Below are positions 1 through 13,594 of a stretch of 64,000 nt of DNA, in pieces. This DNA is from Seriola aureovittata (taxonomy: Eukaryota; Chordata; Actinopteri; Carangiformes; Carangidae), in NCBI RefSeq assembly GCF_021018895.1, contig NC_079384.1, forward strand, positions 124,718 through 188,717, given 5' to 3'. A program made the position numbers and the translations under genes. The notes below the pieces were generated by a model, which searched no databases, was not told the origin of the DNA, and was given only the letters and a program-made list of their open reading frames with translations. The first letter of the stretch is position 1. Each line of letters starts with the position of its first letter.

Positions 1-1480
1 AATAAAGCAGCTTCGGACATTACACAGAAGGGCAGAATCCGCCTTTCCCAATGCCGATATCAGGATCCCCATAATCACCTTCTCACACCTACTATCAACT
101 GAACAACAGCAGAATCTGGACATAATAAACACACACATTGAAAATAATTTTCCTTACTTGTATCCTTTCCCACAGGACCACTTCTCCACAACCGAGGACC
201 ACATCACCTGGACATCCAATACAGCCGAAAACATCTTTCTGGACTGGTGTGAACAGCTAGACCTATAACATCACAACTATAAACCATTTTTGGGAAAAAA
301 AAAAAAATATAACATTACTACTTACCTCACATACAACAGGAAACAAATACTCACCTGCAAAACTCACCTGGACGGCATTGGGAGAGGCGGACGGAACCCT
401 TCACCTGCAATAGAAAAAAGAACATCACAATTAACTAAAGAATATTTATTCAACTGACAAATACACATCTGACATAACATTCTGAATTTTAATTTGAGTT
501 ACAATACTTACCTTTAACCTTCACTTACCTTATTATTTTTTCCCCTCTTTTTTATCAAACGTCATTCCACCCCCTGTGAACTAATACTATGTACAATTTA
601 TTGTTTTTTCCTTTTTTTTCCTCCCTTACCAGAAACAACAGATCCTGAAAAAAAGAAAAAAGAACTTCATCCACCTACTTCACATCCACAACCTGGAACG
701 GTGGGGGAGCTCTGACCTTCAGCACACCCCCAGGCCAGCGCACCCTAATCCTACTTGGATAAACAAGACAAATACTTACCTCTACCTAACCCTAACCCTA
801 ACCCTCTCTACGACCTTCCTATCAGAAGCTACAGACCTTAACGAGTATGGTAGGGGGTACGATAGGTGGCAAAACTCTGTTAACCTAACCCTCACTCTGA
901 CATTCGAAGAGGCAACAGCTCCTACAGTCAGTGATAACAGCCAGCTCTTTTACTTTTCTTTGTTGTTGCACCTTGGCCTGAGGAAGATCCATACAGGATT
1001 GAAACGTTGCTTTTTGGTGCACAATAATTTAATTTAAAAACAATTTCATTTTTTATTTATTTTTTTATTTTGTTTGAATAAAAACAAATTTGTTTGCATT
1101 TTACACATTTTTTTATTTATTTAATTTACATTTAAAAGAAAATATACACAAAAAAATAAATACATATTATAAATACATTCAATTTATATCTATTATAAAG
1201 AATAAATAATTTGATTAATAAATAACAAAGCTAAACTAAATTAAGAAACAGAGATAAAGCCCAAAATGGGCTACGAAGATGACGAGGGGGGATGGACGAC
1301 CGTACGCTACGGGCGGAGGCGTCAGCGCTCTCGTCAGCGTCATTGGGACCAGAGTGGGGGAACCGAGCGAGGGAAGGACCGTGCACCTCCCGGACCCTTT
1401 CGGGGACAGGATCAGTTCCCCTTCCCTACCCTAACTTTAATTTGGTAGGCTAAAAACAAAAAAAGGCAATTCTAAATGAA
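1..1480. other. Gene-free AT-rich start of window, probably repeat-derived
   Basis: I find no exon of a known gene here. The stretch holds a short telomere-like run (three CCCTAA units near 786-806), a segment around 973-1010 reading GGCCTGAGGAAG...GAAACGTTGC that resembles the ends of dispersed fish elements, and an isolated 60-codon ORF at 1266-1448 rich in Arg and Gly (starts MGYEDDEGGWTTVRYGRRR). The ORF could be the start of a retroelement ORF1, but nothing downstream continues it. The call is inference only. Confidence 0.35.
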
Positions 1481-1489
1481 GAAAAGACT

Positions 1490-3560
1490 TTAAAGGGTTA
1501 AAATCCATCATTATTGTTGTCCCAGGGGCCTTTTGTCCTGCTTCAGGGGGTTTCAGTCTTCTTCCAGAGGAGCTCTGTCGTCCTCTGTCGAAGCTCCAAC
1601 TGATTGTGATTCTGTGAGCCCGCCTTCTTTTTATGTACTCGTTGTTTCGAAGCCCACGCGAAGCACCCGCGAAACAGGTGATTTCGAAGAGAGGAGAGGA
1701 TTTTAAAGGGTAAAATACATTGTTACTGTTGCTTCAGAGAACGTTTAGTTATCATTCAATGGTGAAGATAATGATGATGATGATGGTGATGGTGATAATA
1801 ATGACGATGATAAAGAAGATATCCCACAGAGATTAGTAGAGATCACAAGTGCCAAAAGAATTTTTAGTTTTGTGATTACGTTAGAATCTTCAGACTTCAT
1901 CTAATGGTCTTCTATCCTCCTCTAAGGTCTTCCGGTTTCATCTAGTGGTCTTCAGGTTTCATCTAGTAGTCTTCAGTAATCCTCTAGGGTCTTTTGTCCT
2001 CATCTAGGGTTCTTTGAGTCAGCATTCTTATTATATAATCGTTAATTCGAAGCACACGCGAAGTACCCGCGAGACAGGTGATTTTAAAGTGAGGGGAGGA
2101 TTTTAAAGGGTAAAAATTGATTACTGTTGTTCCAGAGATCGTTTTGTTCTTATTCAAGGGGTCTTCTCCTTATCTAGGTCGTCAAGGCTCAAACTGATCT
2201 TGATTAGGGTTAGAGCCAGAACCCAGGATTAAGTTGCATCCAATTCCATGGTTAGGGTTAGAATAAAATACAGGGTTGGGTATAGCTTCAAAGGTGAAGG
2301 TTAGGGTTAGGATAAAATACAGGGTTGGGCATAGCTTCAAAGGTGAAGGTTAGGATTAGGTCCAGATCCAGGGTTTAGGTTTAGGTAGTGACCTTTAATG
2401 TTCGTTTCAGTGTCGAATGACATTGCAGCGTAGCCCAGAGGCTATAAGAAAAGCAAATGCTGATGAATGTAGATCCAAGGCTTAGGTTTAGGCATCCAAT
2501 GGTGAAGATAATAAAGACGATGATAATGATGCTGGAGGAGATGACAAGTGCCGAAAGAATTTTGATTTTGTAATTTTGTTAGAATCTTCAGACTCGATCT
2601 AATGGTCTTCTGTTCTCCTCCAGGGTCTTCAGGTTTCATCTAATAGTCTTCAGGTTTCATCTAGTAGTCTTTAGTCCTCATCTAGGGTCTTCAGTCCTCA
2701 TCTAGGGTCTTCGATACTCATCTAGTGGTCTTCAATATTCATCTAGTGGTCTTCAGTCTTCATCTGGGGTTTTCAGGTTTCACCTAGTAGTCTTCTGTTA
2801 TCATCTAGGGTCTTCAGGTTCCGTTTAATGGTCTTCAGTCTTTAATTTTCATCCAGTGGTCCTCAGTCCCTATCCAGTGTCTTCAGGTTTCACCTAGTGA
2901 TCTTCAGGCTCCATCTAGGGTCTTCAATTCCCATCTGTGGTCTTCAGTTTCCTTCCGGTGGTCTTCAGTCCTCATCTAGGGTCGTCAGTCCCCATTTAGG
3001 ATCTTCAGGTTTCATCTAATGGTCTTCAATTCTCATCTAGGGTTCTCAGTCCTCATCTAGGGTCATCAGGTTCATCCAGTGGTCTTCAGTTTTCATCCAG
3101 GGTCTACAGGTTTCATCTAGTGGTCTTCTGTTATCATCTCGGGTCTTCAGGTTCCATTTAGTGGTCTTCAGTCCCTATCTAGGGTCTTTAGGTTTCATCC
3201 AGTGGTCTTCAGTTCTTATCCAGTGTCTTCAGGTTTCACCTAATGATCTTCAGGCTCCATCTAGGGTCTTCAGTTCCCATCTAGGGTTTTCAGTCATCAT
3301 CTAGGGTCTTCAGGTTCGTCCAGTAGTCTTCAGTCCTCATCCAGGGTCTTCAGGTTCCATCCAGTGGTCTTCAATACTCACCTAGTGTCTCATGTTTCAT
3401 CTAGTGGTCTTCATTCCTCATCTAGGGTCTTCAGTCTTCATCTAAGTTCTTCAGGTTTCCTCTAGTAGTCTTCAGTTCTCATCTAAAATCTTCGGGTTTC
3501 ATCTAATGGCTTTCAGTCCTCATCTAGGTTCTTCAGTCACTATCTTCCCACGAGTAGTAA
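1490..3560. repeat. Minisatellite of about 20-22 bp inside nested tandem duplications
   Basis: From about 1900 to 3550 the sequence is an imperfect tandem repeat built on 'GGTCTTCAGTCCTCATCTAG' and variants (TTTCATCTAGTGGTCTTCAG and so on). Larger duplications overlie it: the stretch with CGAAGC..ACGCGAAG..ACCCGCGA occurs near 1643 and again near 2047 (offset about 400 bp). The block with 'ACAAGTGCC(A/G)AAAGAATTTT' occurs near 1845 and 2545. A unit of about 49 bp containing 'AAAATACAGGGTTGGG' occurs twice near 2265 and 2315. No coding signal. Confidence 0.8.
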
Positions 3561-3574
3561 AATGGCAGGTTACA

Positions 3575-3866
3575 GGATAAGCTTTCAATTTTGTAATTTT
3601 GTTTGTTAATCAACATTTTGAAATTCTTCAATATTCATTCAGCAATTACCTCTATAATCTTCTTCCAGACATCTTTAAAGGTCAAAGGTCACATACTGTG
3701 GTTGCCTTCCATTCCAAAACTTGTTAGGTGAAGAATTCGATTGAACAACATGCTGAAATTCTTTCATTTTCATTCTGCATTTTCACCTATAATTATCTTC
3801 CCGACCTCCTTAAAGGTCAAAGGTCATCGACCGTGGTTGTCTTCCATTTCAGGACTCATAAGGTGA
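3575..3866. repeat. Tandem duplication of about 135 bp carrying two DR1 motifs
   Basis: Two diverged copies of a unit of about 135 bp lie head to tail. They share 'TTTAAAGGTCAAAGGTCA', 'GTGGTTG(C/T)CTTCCATT' and 'AGGTGAA'. Each contains the perfect direct repeat AGGTCAAAGGTCA (3679-3691 and 3814-3826), the DR1 consensus for HNF4, COUP-TF or PPAR/RXR-type nuclear receptors. No gene is adjacent, so regulatory use is speculative. Confidence 0.6.
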
Positions 3867-3867
3867 A

Positions 3868-3886
3868 TAATGGCGACGACGACGAC

Positions 3887-3920
<34 letters not shown>
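3868..3920. repeat. (GAC)n/(GAT)n trinucleotide microsatellite
   Basis: Uninterrupted GAC then GAT units. They create poly-Asp, poly-Met and poly-Ile readings in the various frames; none is a gene. Confidence 0.9.
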
Positions 3921-4187
3921 TTGTTGTTCAACTGTTTTTTAAGGTTTAAGTGTTCAGAGGGGAGACGAGAGAGAGAGAGAGAGAATGGCAGGCTTTGTGG
4001 CATACACCTTTGCGTTAAGGAAACCAGCTTGTCCGAAGGCGCGGGCGGTTTAGGTTTATAAGAATTATCTCGATGACTCTCCCCATGATGCCACTGGGCA
4101 TCACAGTTGAATAGAGAGCCAAAGGCAAAGCACTGGCCATCGCATGTCAACCGGAGTCCCCCACTTTTGTGCCCACCACACCATACC

Positions 4188-4192
<5 letters not shown>

Positions 4193-4232
<40 letters not shown>

Positions 4233-4262
4233 TTAGGGTTAGGTATTAGGATTAGGGTAGGA
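4193..4262. repeat. (GA)n microsatellite followed by GGTTAG telomere-like units
   Basis: (GA)n runs from about 4194 to 4230 and is followed directly by GGGTTAGGGTTAGGTATTAGG. Simple sequence. Confidence 0.8.
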
Positions 4263-4937
4263 TACTAGTTGTTTTTCATGTTTAACCCAAATGGTTCCTT
4301 GGTCCCAAATAACAAAAAAAAAAAATCTCTGACCCCTTGTATGTCACAAAAATTAAACCTTAAATGCACTCTAAATTGGAAATATAATTTAAAAAATCAG
4401 TCTAAAATCAGAGTAGAACTGAAAAGCTCAAAACCTGCTTCAACAAAATGAAACCCAATTGGCTACGGAACACATTTTTGCATGATCAACCTTGGCAGGG
4501 ACTTCTTCAGGTGAGAGTGTATAGTGATAATGATGAAAACACTCGATGATCGTGGGGTCTACTACTGATGATGTGTGTTAAAAGTTAGGATGGATTACCT
4601 TTAATCATAAATTCAAAGTAAATTTAAACTAATTCAATAAGACAAAGAAATCACAATTTGAACTAACTCCAAATTAAGAACCCTAAATCCAAATAACTTA
4701 TAAACATGCACAGCTTAACCTCAAACACAACCTCCAGGAAAGAGAATCTGCAACACAGAAATCTTTAATTTTACAATAAGACACAATTAAACAAAACGTT
4801 TGAATAATACAGGTGTGATCCTAAGAAAAATATATTTTCAAAACCAGGTAAAAATCTAATTAAACCAAATAAACCCCTAACCCATGGATCATCTCTTCCT
4901 TCGTGATCTGTTACATTTACCCAAACAAACCAGAATA

Positions 4938-5430
4938 TTGTCACGACTGGACAGGGAAGTGAACCCAAACGCACGACTCAAGACCAAAAGATCCAAAAAA
5001 TAAACAATCTTTATTGATAAAGTATCAACAAAAAACACTCTCTTAGGAGGCAAAAAACTACTAACAAAAAATCGCTCTTGATAGAGGAAAAACACGTTCA
5101 TGAGAAAATAACCAGGATAACACAAACATACAAAGGTACCTGACGTGGCTTGGCTATGGTGTGAAATGGCTTGGCTGACTGTAACAAACAAGACGAACTA
5201 GTACGGGACAAAGGGAGACACAGACTCTAAATACACACAAGGTAAGGGGACACAGGTGGAGACAATCAGGGAGGGGCAGGCAATCAGACAGGTGGGACAC
5301 ACACAGGGGGGGAGGAGCCAGTTATCTGAAACGAGAGGGAAGTAAGATTTCAAAATAAAACAGGAAGTCACGAGACAGCATAAAGACAGGACAACACAAA
5401 AATAACTTAACATAATCTCTTGGACATGAC
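4938..5430 (-). mobile_element. Non-autonomous DNA-transposon-like dispersed repeat, copy A
   Basis: It begins TGTCACGACTGGACAGG. Read on the minus strand it shows the same ordered phrases as three other places in this window: a TTCCTGTTTTATTTTG block, a 'CTGATTGTC..CACCTGTGT' block and 'GTGTATTTAGAGTCTGTG'. Related copies lie at 26775-27230, 39740-40245 and 45735-46100. The TGTCA start suggests short terminal inverted repeats. It has no transposase. The family name is not known to me. Confidence 0.55.
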
Positions 5431-6969
5431 AAATATGACAGCATGCAGAATGTTTCCTGTTGATTTTTTTTATATGGTTAGAATTTAGTCAGTTTTCACT
5501 GACTACAACAGCTGTGAAAATCATCCTGAACATGGAGACTTTACAGAGAAAACAAGTAAATATGCTCACAGAGGATAAATCCTCACAAAGGATTCAAACA
5601 TTGAGATTTTCAGGACTTGAGGAAAAACAGGATTTTAAGAAAATAAAATTAAAATTCAAACAGGAATGTCTCATTTGAATAAGAGATTATGCTGCAGCGG
5701 TTTGTTAGACTGAGAAATCCTCAGCCAGTAATACGACATTAATAACACACATTAATAGACACATCTGTACACCTCAATATTACACACATTATTAATACAC
5801 AGATGCAAGCTTCAGACAAAGATACATATATTAATAATACATACATATACACATACACGCACATTAATAATACCCACATTATGAATATACAATATACACA
5901 CATATAGGGTCGCATGATGGCAGAAATACAAATTAAAGAGGTTTATTAGTTTTAGTGCTGTTGATGTTTTAAATCTATATATAAATAGATGTTATTTAAT
6001 TTATATTAACCTTCATAAATGCTGACAGATTTTAACATAAAGAAGGTTACAGTAAATCTACACAGAAAGTGTTTAAGTCATGTTTTCCACTCATCCATCT
6101 CATGCATATCCAATGTAACAGATATTCCTCTAATTTAATCTATGCAGCCATTTACACAGGCTGACTATGGCTTATGTTTTATTCACACGGTATACAAATA
6201 AATGTGACCTGAAGAATATTTTTACATGCCAAGTTTATTTTCCTGTGTTTTACAAACAATATACAACTATAGTGACTGTGTATTGGGCTCCAAGTGCTTC
6301 CAAAACACAGATTATCTATAAGTGATTACTGCTCCTGAACGCCTCCTGTTTAAACACACAGGGAGGACTGATGCTGCTGCTGATGATGACATGCTGCTCA
6401 TGGTGTTATAGTGAGGAGAAGGAGAAGATGTAGAAGATGAAGATGAGGAACAGTTGATGTACTACTGATTTTCTGCTGCCTTTTTCAATGGGACCTCTAA
6501 CTGTCCGTATGTAGAGTTGTTATATGTCCCAACAACTGAAATTTAAACTCAGAGAGCGAGCTGGCTGTATATCAACTCAAGTGGAACAGAAACACAGAGG
6601 CTGTCAGCCAATCACATCGCATTATAAAAACACACACACATACACACACAGTAACACAATACACATACACACATTGAGTTTGTAAGAGAGAGGGTGAGAG
6701 AAACTCTTTGTACAGATAAAGTATAGTTTTGATTGGTTGATCCACACATTCAGCATTCTAATGAAAAAACAATGAAAACAAAGTCTAAACATAAGAGCCA
6801 TTGTTCAAACAAATAAACATTTATGCCAGAACAACCCACCACCTTCACTTGACCCAATAATGGTATATTCAGTTATATTTTAAAGTGAGTGTGAATGATG
6901 ATGGTTAAAGTCATGTTTGATGGACTGTCGACAGACAGACAGAGACAGACACACACACAGACAGACAGA

Positions 6970-7005
<36 letters not shown>

Positions 7006-7186
7006 GACACACACACACACACACACACACACGTGGTTTTGTTTGTTTACTAAACTGATGAAAACACATTGAATTTCATACTTTCTCTTTCTGTCTCTGT
7101 TTTCTGGTGATAAGACAGCAATGATGTCACTTCCTCTTCTGAGACTCTGAGACAAAACAATACTGATTGGCTGCAGAGATCCAACT

Positions 7187-7219
<33 letters not shown>

Positions 7220-9500
7220 GGCTCTCACTCAGCTTTTTGTTTTCTGTAGTGCTGGATGTGGTGTAACCATGGTGACAAAGAGTTGCCATGGGAATGCTGC
7301 AGCTCTCTGTTTTTTGTCTATTACATCACAAACCAAAGCTCCACCCTCTAGATTTTGTTATTAAAATGTGATTGTTGGAGAGTTAGAGTGGACACCTGTC
7401 TGTCTGTCTCTCTGTGAAGAGAACAAAATAAATTTCAGTTTATTATCAGCAAGATCATTTCAAAGTGTGTAGAATAAAACTAATGACCGTTTCTCTTGGT
7501 GATTAGTTAAGAGTGCAGCTACATTACCATTTCATAATCATCCACATATTCCTGCACCAGCAGCAGATATCACATTAGTTGGGGTTTGCTGAGCTAACAT
7601 TAGGTAATAAATCCAGGGTGCTGCGGCCACACTGACCACCTCACCTGTCCGTGACAGTGTCCACGCAACTGCTGTGGCTCATACCTGTGTTCACACAGCC
7701 AGTGTCTTTAAACACTGAGTGTGCCTTTGATAATGACCATTAATAATAATAATCATCCATCATTGATGAACGGTTTGAAAAGTGAAGAGTTAAAACTAGA
7801 AAGCAGTTGAGAGGAAGAGAGTACACAGAAAAACGAATGTTTTGTAAATTTAACAAAATAATGTATTTGTAACCTACACTGGATTTCTGTTCTGACTGTA
7901 TAATACTGTAGAGGACGGAAGTCTCCAGACTCAAACCTGAAAGGATAGAAGGTAAATTAGTGTTAAAATATGACATTAAAGGGACAGTGAGACAGGTCCT
8001 CTAAATAAAAATCTTCCAACAAACAGTTTGATTTTCATGATGTCATAGAAAATGTCTGTTTTATTGTGAAACCAGACAAATGGCTCATAAAATCATTATT
8101 TCACCTCACTGGCTGATTTCTTTCTGGTTTGATGGAAAATCCCTCTCAAGGGCTGAAATACTCGTTAAGATGTTTTTTGTTTCAAAGCAGAGAAAGTTTT
8201 AGTCAAAAGACTCATTTTCAGCTGGATGCTCTCTGCTCTGCGGCTGATTGGTTAACGAGCGTCAGGAAGCTAACAAAGCATCAAGCTCATTAATAACTGA
8301 GACTCTGAGCCAAATAACAATCTGACGTAAAATGACTAAAACCTACTACTTTATGTATTGTTACAGTCAGAGAGTGAACCAATCACATCAGCAGCCAAAA
8401 TAAAGACAATCAAACAGATCAATAAGAAAAACAATTACTAAAATAACTCAAACATTAACTAGAGACTAAACCAGAAATTAAACAAAGTAACTCTGTATAT
8501 GTTCAATAATAGAGAAGGTGTGTAGATTTACCTGGACTATAACTGGATGATTAACTGGACACTTCTGCTGATGAACAGAAGTAAAGTAAATAATTCTCTG
8601 TTAATCATTTCAATAATTACGTTTATTGTTATTGTTACAACTGTGATACTTGCCACAGCAAACCCACAGGTTAATCTGGTACATTTACTGGTTACCATAG
8701 TAACCCACTGAGATGAGCTCATGTGTAGAGTGTGGCGAAATCAAATATCTGAAGTTCAAATAATGTGATTAAAATTCATTTACAATGTTTAAGCATTTGA
8801 AGATCCGATCATCACTGAAGTGTACATCGTGCAAGCGAACCAATACACACACACACAGGGTGTAAACAATACCAGCCCCACTGTCTGGTAATCGTGACAA
8901 ACAGTCATGACTTTTTGTTACGGTGAAAATGAAAAAATGAATCTGTTGAGAACAACAACAACAAACAAGTTAGAGGATTCATGTTTGTTGATGTGACACA
9001 AACAAACAAATAAACATCAGCTGAGAACTGTCTCACTCTCACACCTGTCTCTCCCCTGCTCATGTTTTTGATACATTACCACGGTAACCATGGGTGATAC
9101 TACAGCCCGTTGGAAACTGTTGTGTTTCCATGGTGACAATAAAGGAATGGAGAAGGAGGGGGGAGATGGGGAGAGGAGGAAGATAATTGTGTTTTAGGAA
9201 ACACTTTAACAAATCGCAGCTGGCTGGCAGCTGACAGGCAGCAGAGTGAGGGGGTGGGGGGTAATGGGTGTGTTTTGCGCCGTCATGCCGACTGCAGCTC
9301 ATTAAACAGCTTTCATCATCACAACATGACAACAGACAGAAAGAGAGATGGAGAAATGGAGAGATGGAGGATAATGGAGGAAAATAGAAGGTTAGAAAAT
9401 ACTTCACCATTATAGCTCAGCCTCTCTCATTCTCTCTCTCTCTTTTATTCTTTACTCTCAGTCTCCAGACTGAAACAACTCAATTTCACCCCTCACTAAC
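5431..9500. other. Intergenic, no gene seen; CA/CAGA microsatellites
   Basis: AT-rich unique-looking DNA. Simple repeats lie at 6938-7033 ((CA)n with CAGA) and 7188-7218 ((CA)n). I saw no exon with conserved coding content on either strand. Confidence 0.6.

Positions 9501-9504
<4 letters not shown>

Positions 9505-9590
<86 letters not shown>
9505..9590. repeat. (GT)n microsatellite, about 43 units
   Basis: Pure GT dinucleotide run. Confidence 0.95.
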
Positions 9591-9591
<1 letters not shown>

Positions 9592-9899
9592 CCAGCAGTC
9601 ATTTAAAACAATGACAAACTGCCAGCGAGAGGAGAAAGAAAAGTGAATGTGATAAAAGATTTAGAGATTTCAGAGTCTGGATTTCTTCACGTTTTTTACC
9701 TCATGCTGTTCTCTAACCCTAACCCTTCACTCATTAACACAATTATAATTATAACTAACTAAGGATGACATTTAATCTGTAATCTGATTATAATAATCTG
9801 AACATCTCATCATCACCTACAGTAACAGATTATTAACTGATGCTGAGAACACCTTCCAGTCAACTGTGTGTCCACCCACCTGTGGCCACACCCATCTGT

Positions 9900-10165
9900 T
9901 CACCTGGCCAGTTATTACCCCCACCACAGAGGTTGTTTTCACCCATGTTTGTTTATTTGCAGGACCATGCAAAACGTTCTGAACCAACTTTCACCAAACC
10001 TGGTGCAGGGATTGGGAATTCAGATCCAAGAGTTTCCTGCTGCCTGTTCATCAAAGAATCTTAATGTTTTATATGACTCTGGATAAACAGGGATGTAACC
10101 TGAAACTAGTCTGAGTGGAGGAGGAAGACAACTACGAGGCAGTAATTCTAGTTCTTCACTGAAAA
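9900..10165. mobile_element. Dispersed repeat fragment
   Basis: It contains 'CCACAGAGGTTGTTTTCACC', 'AACCAACTTTCACCAAACC' and a 3' part with 'GGATAAACAGGGATGTAACC'. The 3' part is repeated almost exactly at 40250-40306 (same string, then 'TGAAACTAGT'), so it is a multi-copy element. The 5' part resembles a widespread fish repeat in which a run like 'GAGGTTATGTTTTCACC' precedes a 'TTTCCACCAAACTTGGTG' stretch. Class not assigned. Confidence 0.5.
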
Positions 10166-10508
10166 GGACAAGCTGTTTTGTCCCTGCATCAGGTACTGTG
10201 GTCTGAACCATCTTCTTTTATTCATCTCTTCAGCCCTTGAGCTCCTGCAGGCAGCAGCAGCCATTTTCTCCAACCATCCCTCCAGGAAGGGGAACTAATG
10301 GAAGACAGCCTCTAACCCCTGTGGACATTATGAGTATCTTATTATGCCATTGAGTTTAACTAAAGCCCCAGTAGCATCCAGGCCTTAGTCAATGATGTCC
10401 TCCAGGACAGGCTGAAGACACATCTCTGTTTGTGGTTTCAAACCTTCTCAGACTTTGTCTCCAACCCTGATCATCCTGAAGCAGCTGCAGAGGTTTTCGG
10501 GTTTGTAG

Positions 10509-10582
10509 GATGTACAGTTCAGTACAGTTCAGTTCAGTACAGTTCAGTTCAGTTCAGCTCAGTTCAGTTCAGCTCAGTTCTA
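10509..10582. repeat. (TTCAG)n pentanucleotide repeat
   Basis: Tandem AGTTC/AGTAC/AGCTC pentamers. Confidence 0.85.
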
Positions 10583-11526
10583 TAAGACAGTTCCTTCCCT
10601 CTACATATCTAATCACTGCCGTCCTCTCCATCTCTCTGTTACCCTTTGTATTCATCCTCCTCTCCATCCTCTGGCCTACTTCCTATAAATATTTGTTCAC
10701 TTCACTCCAGCACATGTTACATTTATTTTAATACAGTTTTATGAATGTAAAACCCTTTCACTCTCGTTTACACCTCCACCAGGGATTAGCAGTTATACAT
10801 AAAACATGTATTAAATGTTCTCTGATATCTGCTGGTAATTTGAATTAATTGAATCAGTGGTAAAGCTCTAGTTTGCTAGAATAATGAATTCATCTTCTGA
10901 AATCCTAACAGTGTTTAAATGAGTTTGAGTTTGAATCTATAGGCATTTGTCTCAATTATATTTCTGTACATTTTTACTATGAATCATTTCTTATCAACAG
11001 AGTTAAATCCAGACAAAAGTCAGATGTTGAAATTGATTTATATATGATAAAAGGGTTTATCAATAATCAACCAGACAGGAGCTTCAGCATTCATCCCACC
11101 TCTACCATCCAATCACAGTCTGTGGGCGGAGCTAAATGTTGTATGATAAAGTAGATAATCACAGTTAGTCACTATAGCATATCATTAGTCTTGAATCAGT
11201 TTGTCTGAAAGGTTGACGACTTAACAGAGAATCTCTGAACACACAATCTATCCAGTCAATATAAACTGTGTGTGTGTGTGTGCTTTAGCATAGCTTCACA
11301 GCTCAGAAACAGTTACTGATATCAGATAAAACACACACACACCTTCCTCCTCACAGCAAGAGACAAAGGAGGCAATAGGGCTGTTAAATCGTGTGTTTGT
11401 CTGTGTGTGTGGTTGTGTGAGCGTACGTTAATGGATTACCCGGGATGGGCAGACTCACACACACACACACACACATAGAATATATAGTTGTCATTATCTC
11501 ACTAATGGATACATGGCTGTAATGAC

Positions 11527-11567
<41 letters not shown>

Positions 11568-13099
11568 GATGGGCTGCATCAGAGAGTGCTGAATCTCAGA
11601 ATACTGAAGTATTTGATGTAATAAAATCACAGTATTACTGTGAACTGCAAAATCAATATCCAATCAAATCTGACAGTGTAATATAGTATAGTAGTAAGAT
11701 TAATCTGATACGTGTCAGCGTTATTATTCCAACTTTACTTTGTCAAAACCAAATTAAGGACGTATCATGTTATATCTTAATATTCGATTATATTATATTG
11801 TTATTATTTATTTTCATGTTTGTTTTACTTGCTTTCATAAAACACAGTTCTCTGCTCAGTTTCCTGCCTGCTGGCCACTCCATATCTGCACACACCTGTT
11901 CCCATTTATCCTATTATTCCCTCTGTATACACTTCCTGTATAACTTCCTGTTCATCACCTGGCTGCTTCGCGCCCACAGCCACCTGGGGCCCTCAACTCA
12001 TGTCTGACCTCTGTCTTGACAACCTGACGTATCTACGTTGGTGTTGTTGTTGCTACAGTTTTGTATAAGAGGGCAACAAACAAGGATTATCATGTTTGTT
12101 AGATCCAAAACTGGCAACAATGACATACGTATGAAACGCAGCCTGTGGCCGGGGTTAGGGTTAGGTCCCTCCCTCAGTGAATGAATGGTGAAAATGTCTA
12201 AAGACAAAAGAGGAATGTTGATGAAGGAAAGAAAAAAGCACAAGATAATGTAAATGAATGGAATATTTACCAACACACGCAACACTTTTAAACGTGTTAA
12301 CAGGTGTAGCTGCTGCTGCTGGTGTAGCAGGGTGTATCGCTGCCACCCAGCTGTCTGTGAGCTGTGAACTGTTCACAGTTGATTCATTTTCATCATGTGT
12401 GTGCAACAACAAGGCAAAAAATTAATGTAATTAGCAAGTGAACTCTTGCTGAGGTTAAATTTGACTCAGTTTGACATTTGAAAGCAATAAAAACACCATG
12501 AATCACATTAAGCCTGAAACTTTTCCTAAATAAGTTTATTTATTGGTTTGAAATTTGCAAATGCGTTTGTTGTTTTATTTTAAGTTGAAAACTACCATTC
12601 AAGAAGTTAGGGTTGGATTCATAGAAATTCAGAGAAATAATTCTGGCTGTTGTGTTCTCAGATGACATGAGATAATATATATTATAATAATACAAGAAAA
12701 ACTCTCTGTCTGCTCTCTGAAACATTAGCGATCAATTAATGAGTCATCAGAAATCTATCAATTTATGGTTCAACTTTGGGGATAGGGTTTAATTATAAGG
12801 GCTCCATCATGGTGATAGAGGTGGGAATAAAATGCATTTGTTACAATTACATATGATGCCAGGCAGGTCCTGAAACCTCTCCCGCCCCAGATGCACAGGA
12901 CCACCCTGGCAGACTGTTTCTGTGCTCTTTACCAAGCTCTCCAGACCTGGGTCTGTTGATCTGCCTGATTCCTGTTGCTGACTGTTTGTCTGACTCTGCT
13001 GAGCTGTACAGTTCATGTATTACATAACAAAGTTCCGTACAAATAAAGTTATTAATAATAGTCCACGTTCATAATGTGTTTTGGATAACTTCACATCTG
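10583..13099. other. Intergenic, no gene seen
   Basis: Contains (GT)n at 11268-11281, (CA)n at 11455-11475 and 11527-11562, and short telomere-like GGTTAG strings near 12150. No exon recognised. A segment at 12850-13040 ends in an AATAAA-like signal (13042) and may be a retroelement fragment, but I cannot name it. Confidence 0.5.
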
Positions 13100-13323
13100 T
13101 TCATGATCTGAGGAGGGAACAGGCAGGCTGCTCCTTGATCTGAGAGCGCCACCATTTACCGGAGCTTTAATCGGTTTGAACCGGAGAGAGAGAGAGAGAG
13201 AGAGAGAGAGATTCCGTGACTGGAACAGCCTGTGCTGCCGCCGACTCCGGTATTTTCTACCTACAGGCGTCGCATTGTCTGTCACCGCCGTGACACGCAT
13301 GGTCTGTCTGTTACAACCGGGAA

Positions 13324-13380
<57 letters not shown>

Positions 13381-13594
13381 TTCTCTCTGTCTTTCGGTGT
13401 TCTTCTGTCGCCGTTGATCCTCGTGGCCCCAGCTGTTTCTACTTTCACCTTTACCGGATGGGAGGATGATCTGCGGACCTCAGTGAAACAGCTGGAGGAG
13501 CGAGTCGACGCTCAGGACGTGACCGGACGGAGGAGGGTCCCGCCGGTCTGAGGAGCAGTTACCAGGACAGAAGCTGGAGAAGCTCCGCAGGTCG
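13100..13594 (+). promoter_or_regulatory. tcerg1l: tcerg1l promoter and 5' non-coding exon 1
   Basis: This stretch is CpG-richer than its surroundings (CCGCCG, CGGAGG, GAGCGAGTCGACG and others) and ends in a strong splice donor, GGTCG|GTAAGTG, at 13594/13595. Spliced to the acceptor at 15122/15123, the frame of the first coding exon meets an upstream in-frame TGA inside this exon and no ATG after it. The exon is therefore 5' UTR. (GA)n at 13184-13211 and (CT)n(CA)n at 13323-13377 sit inside the promoter/UTR. The transcription start is not determinable; the donor is secure, the left edge is not. Confidence 0.65.
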
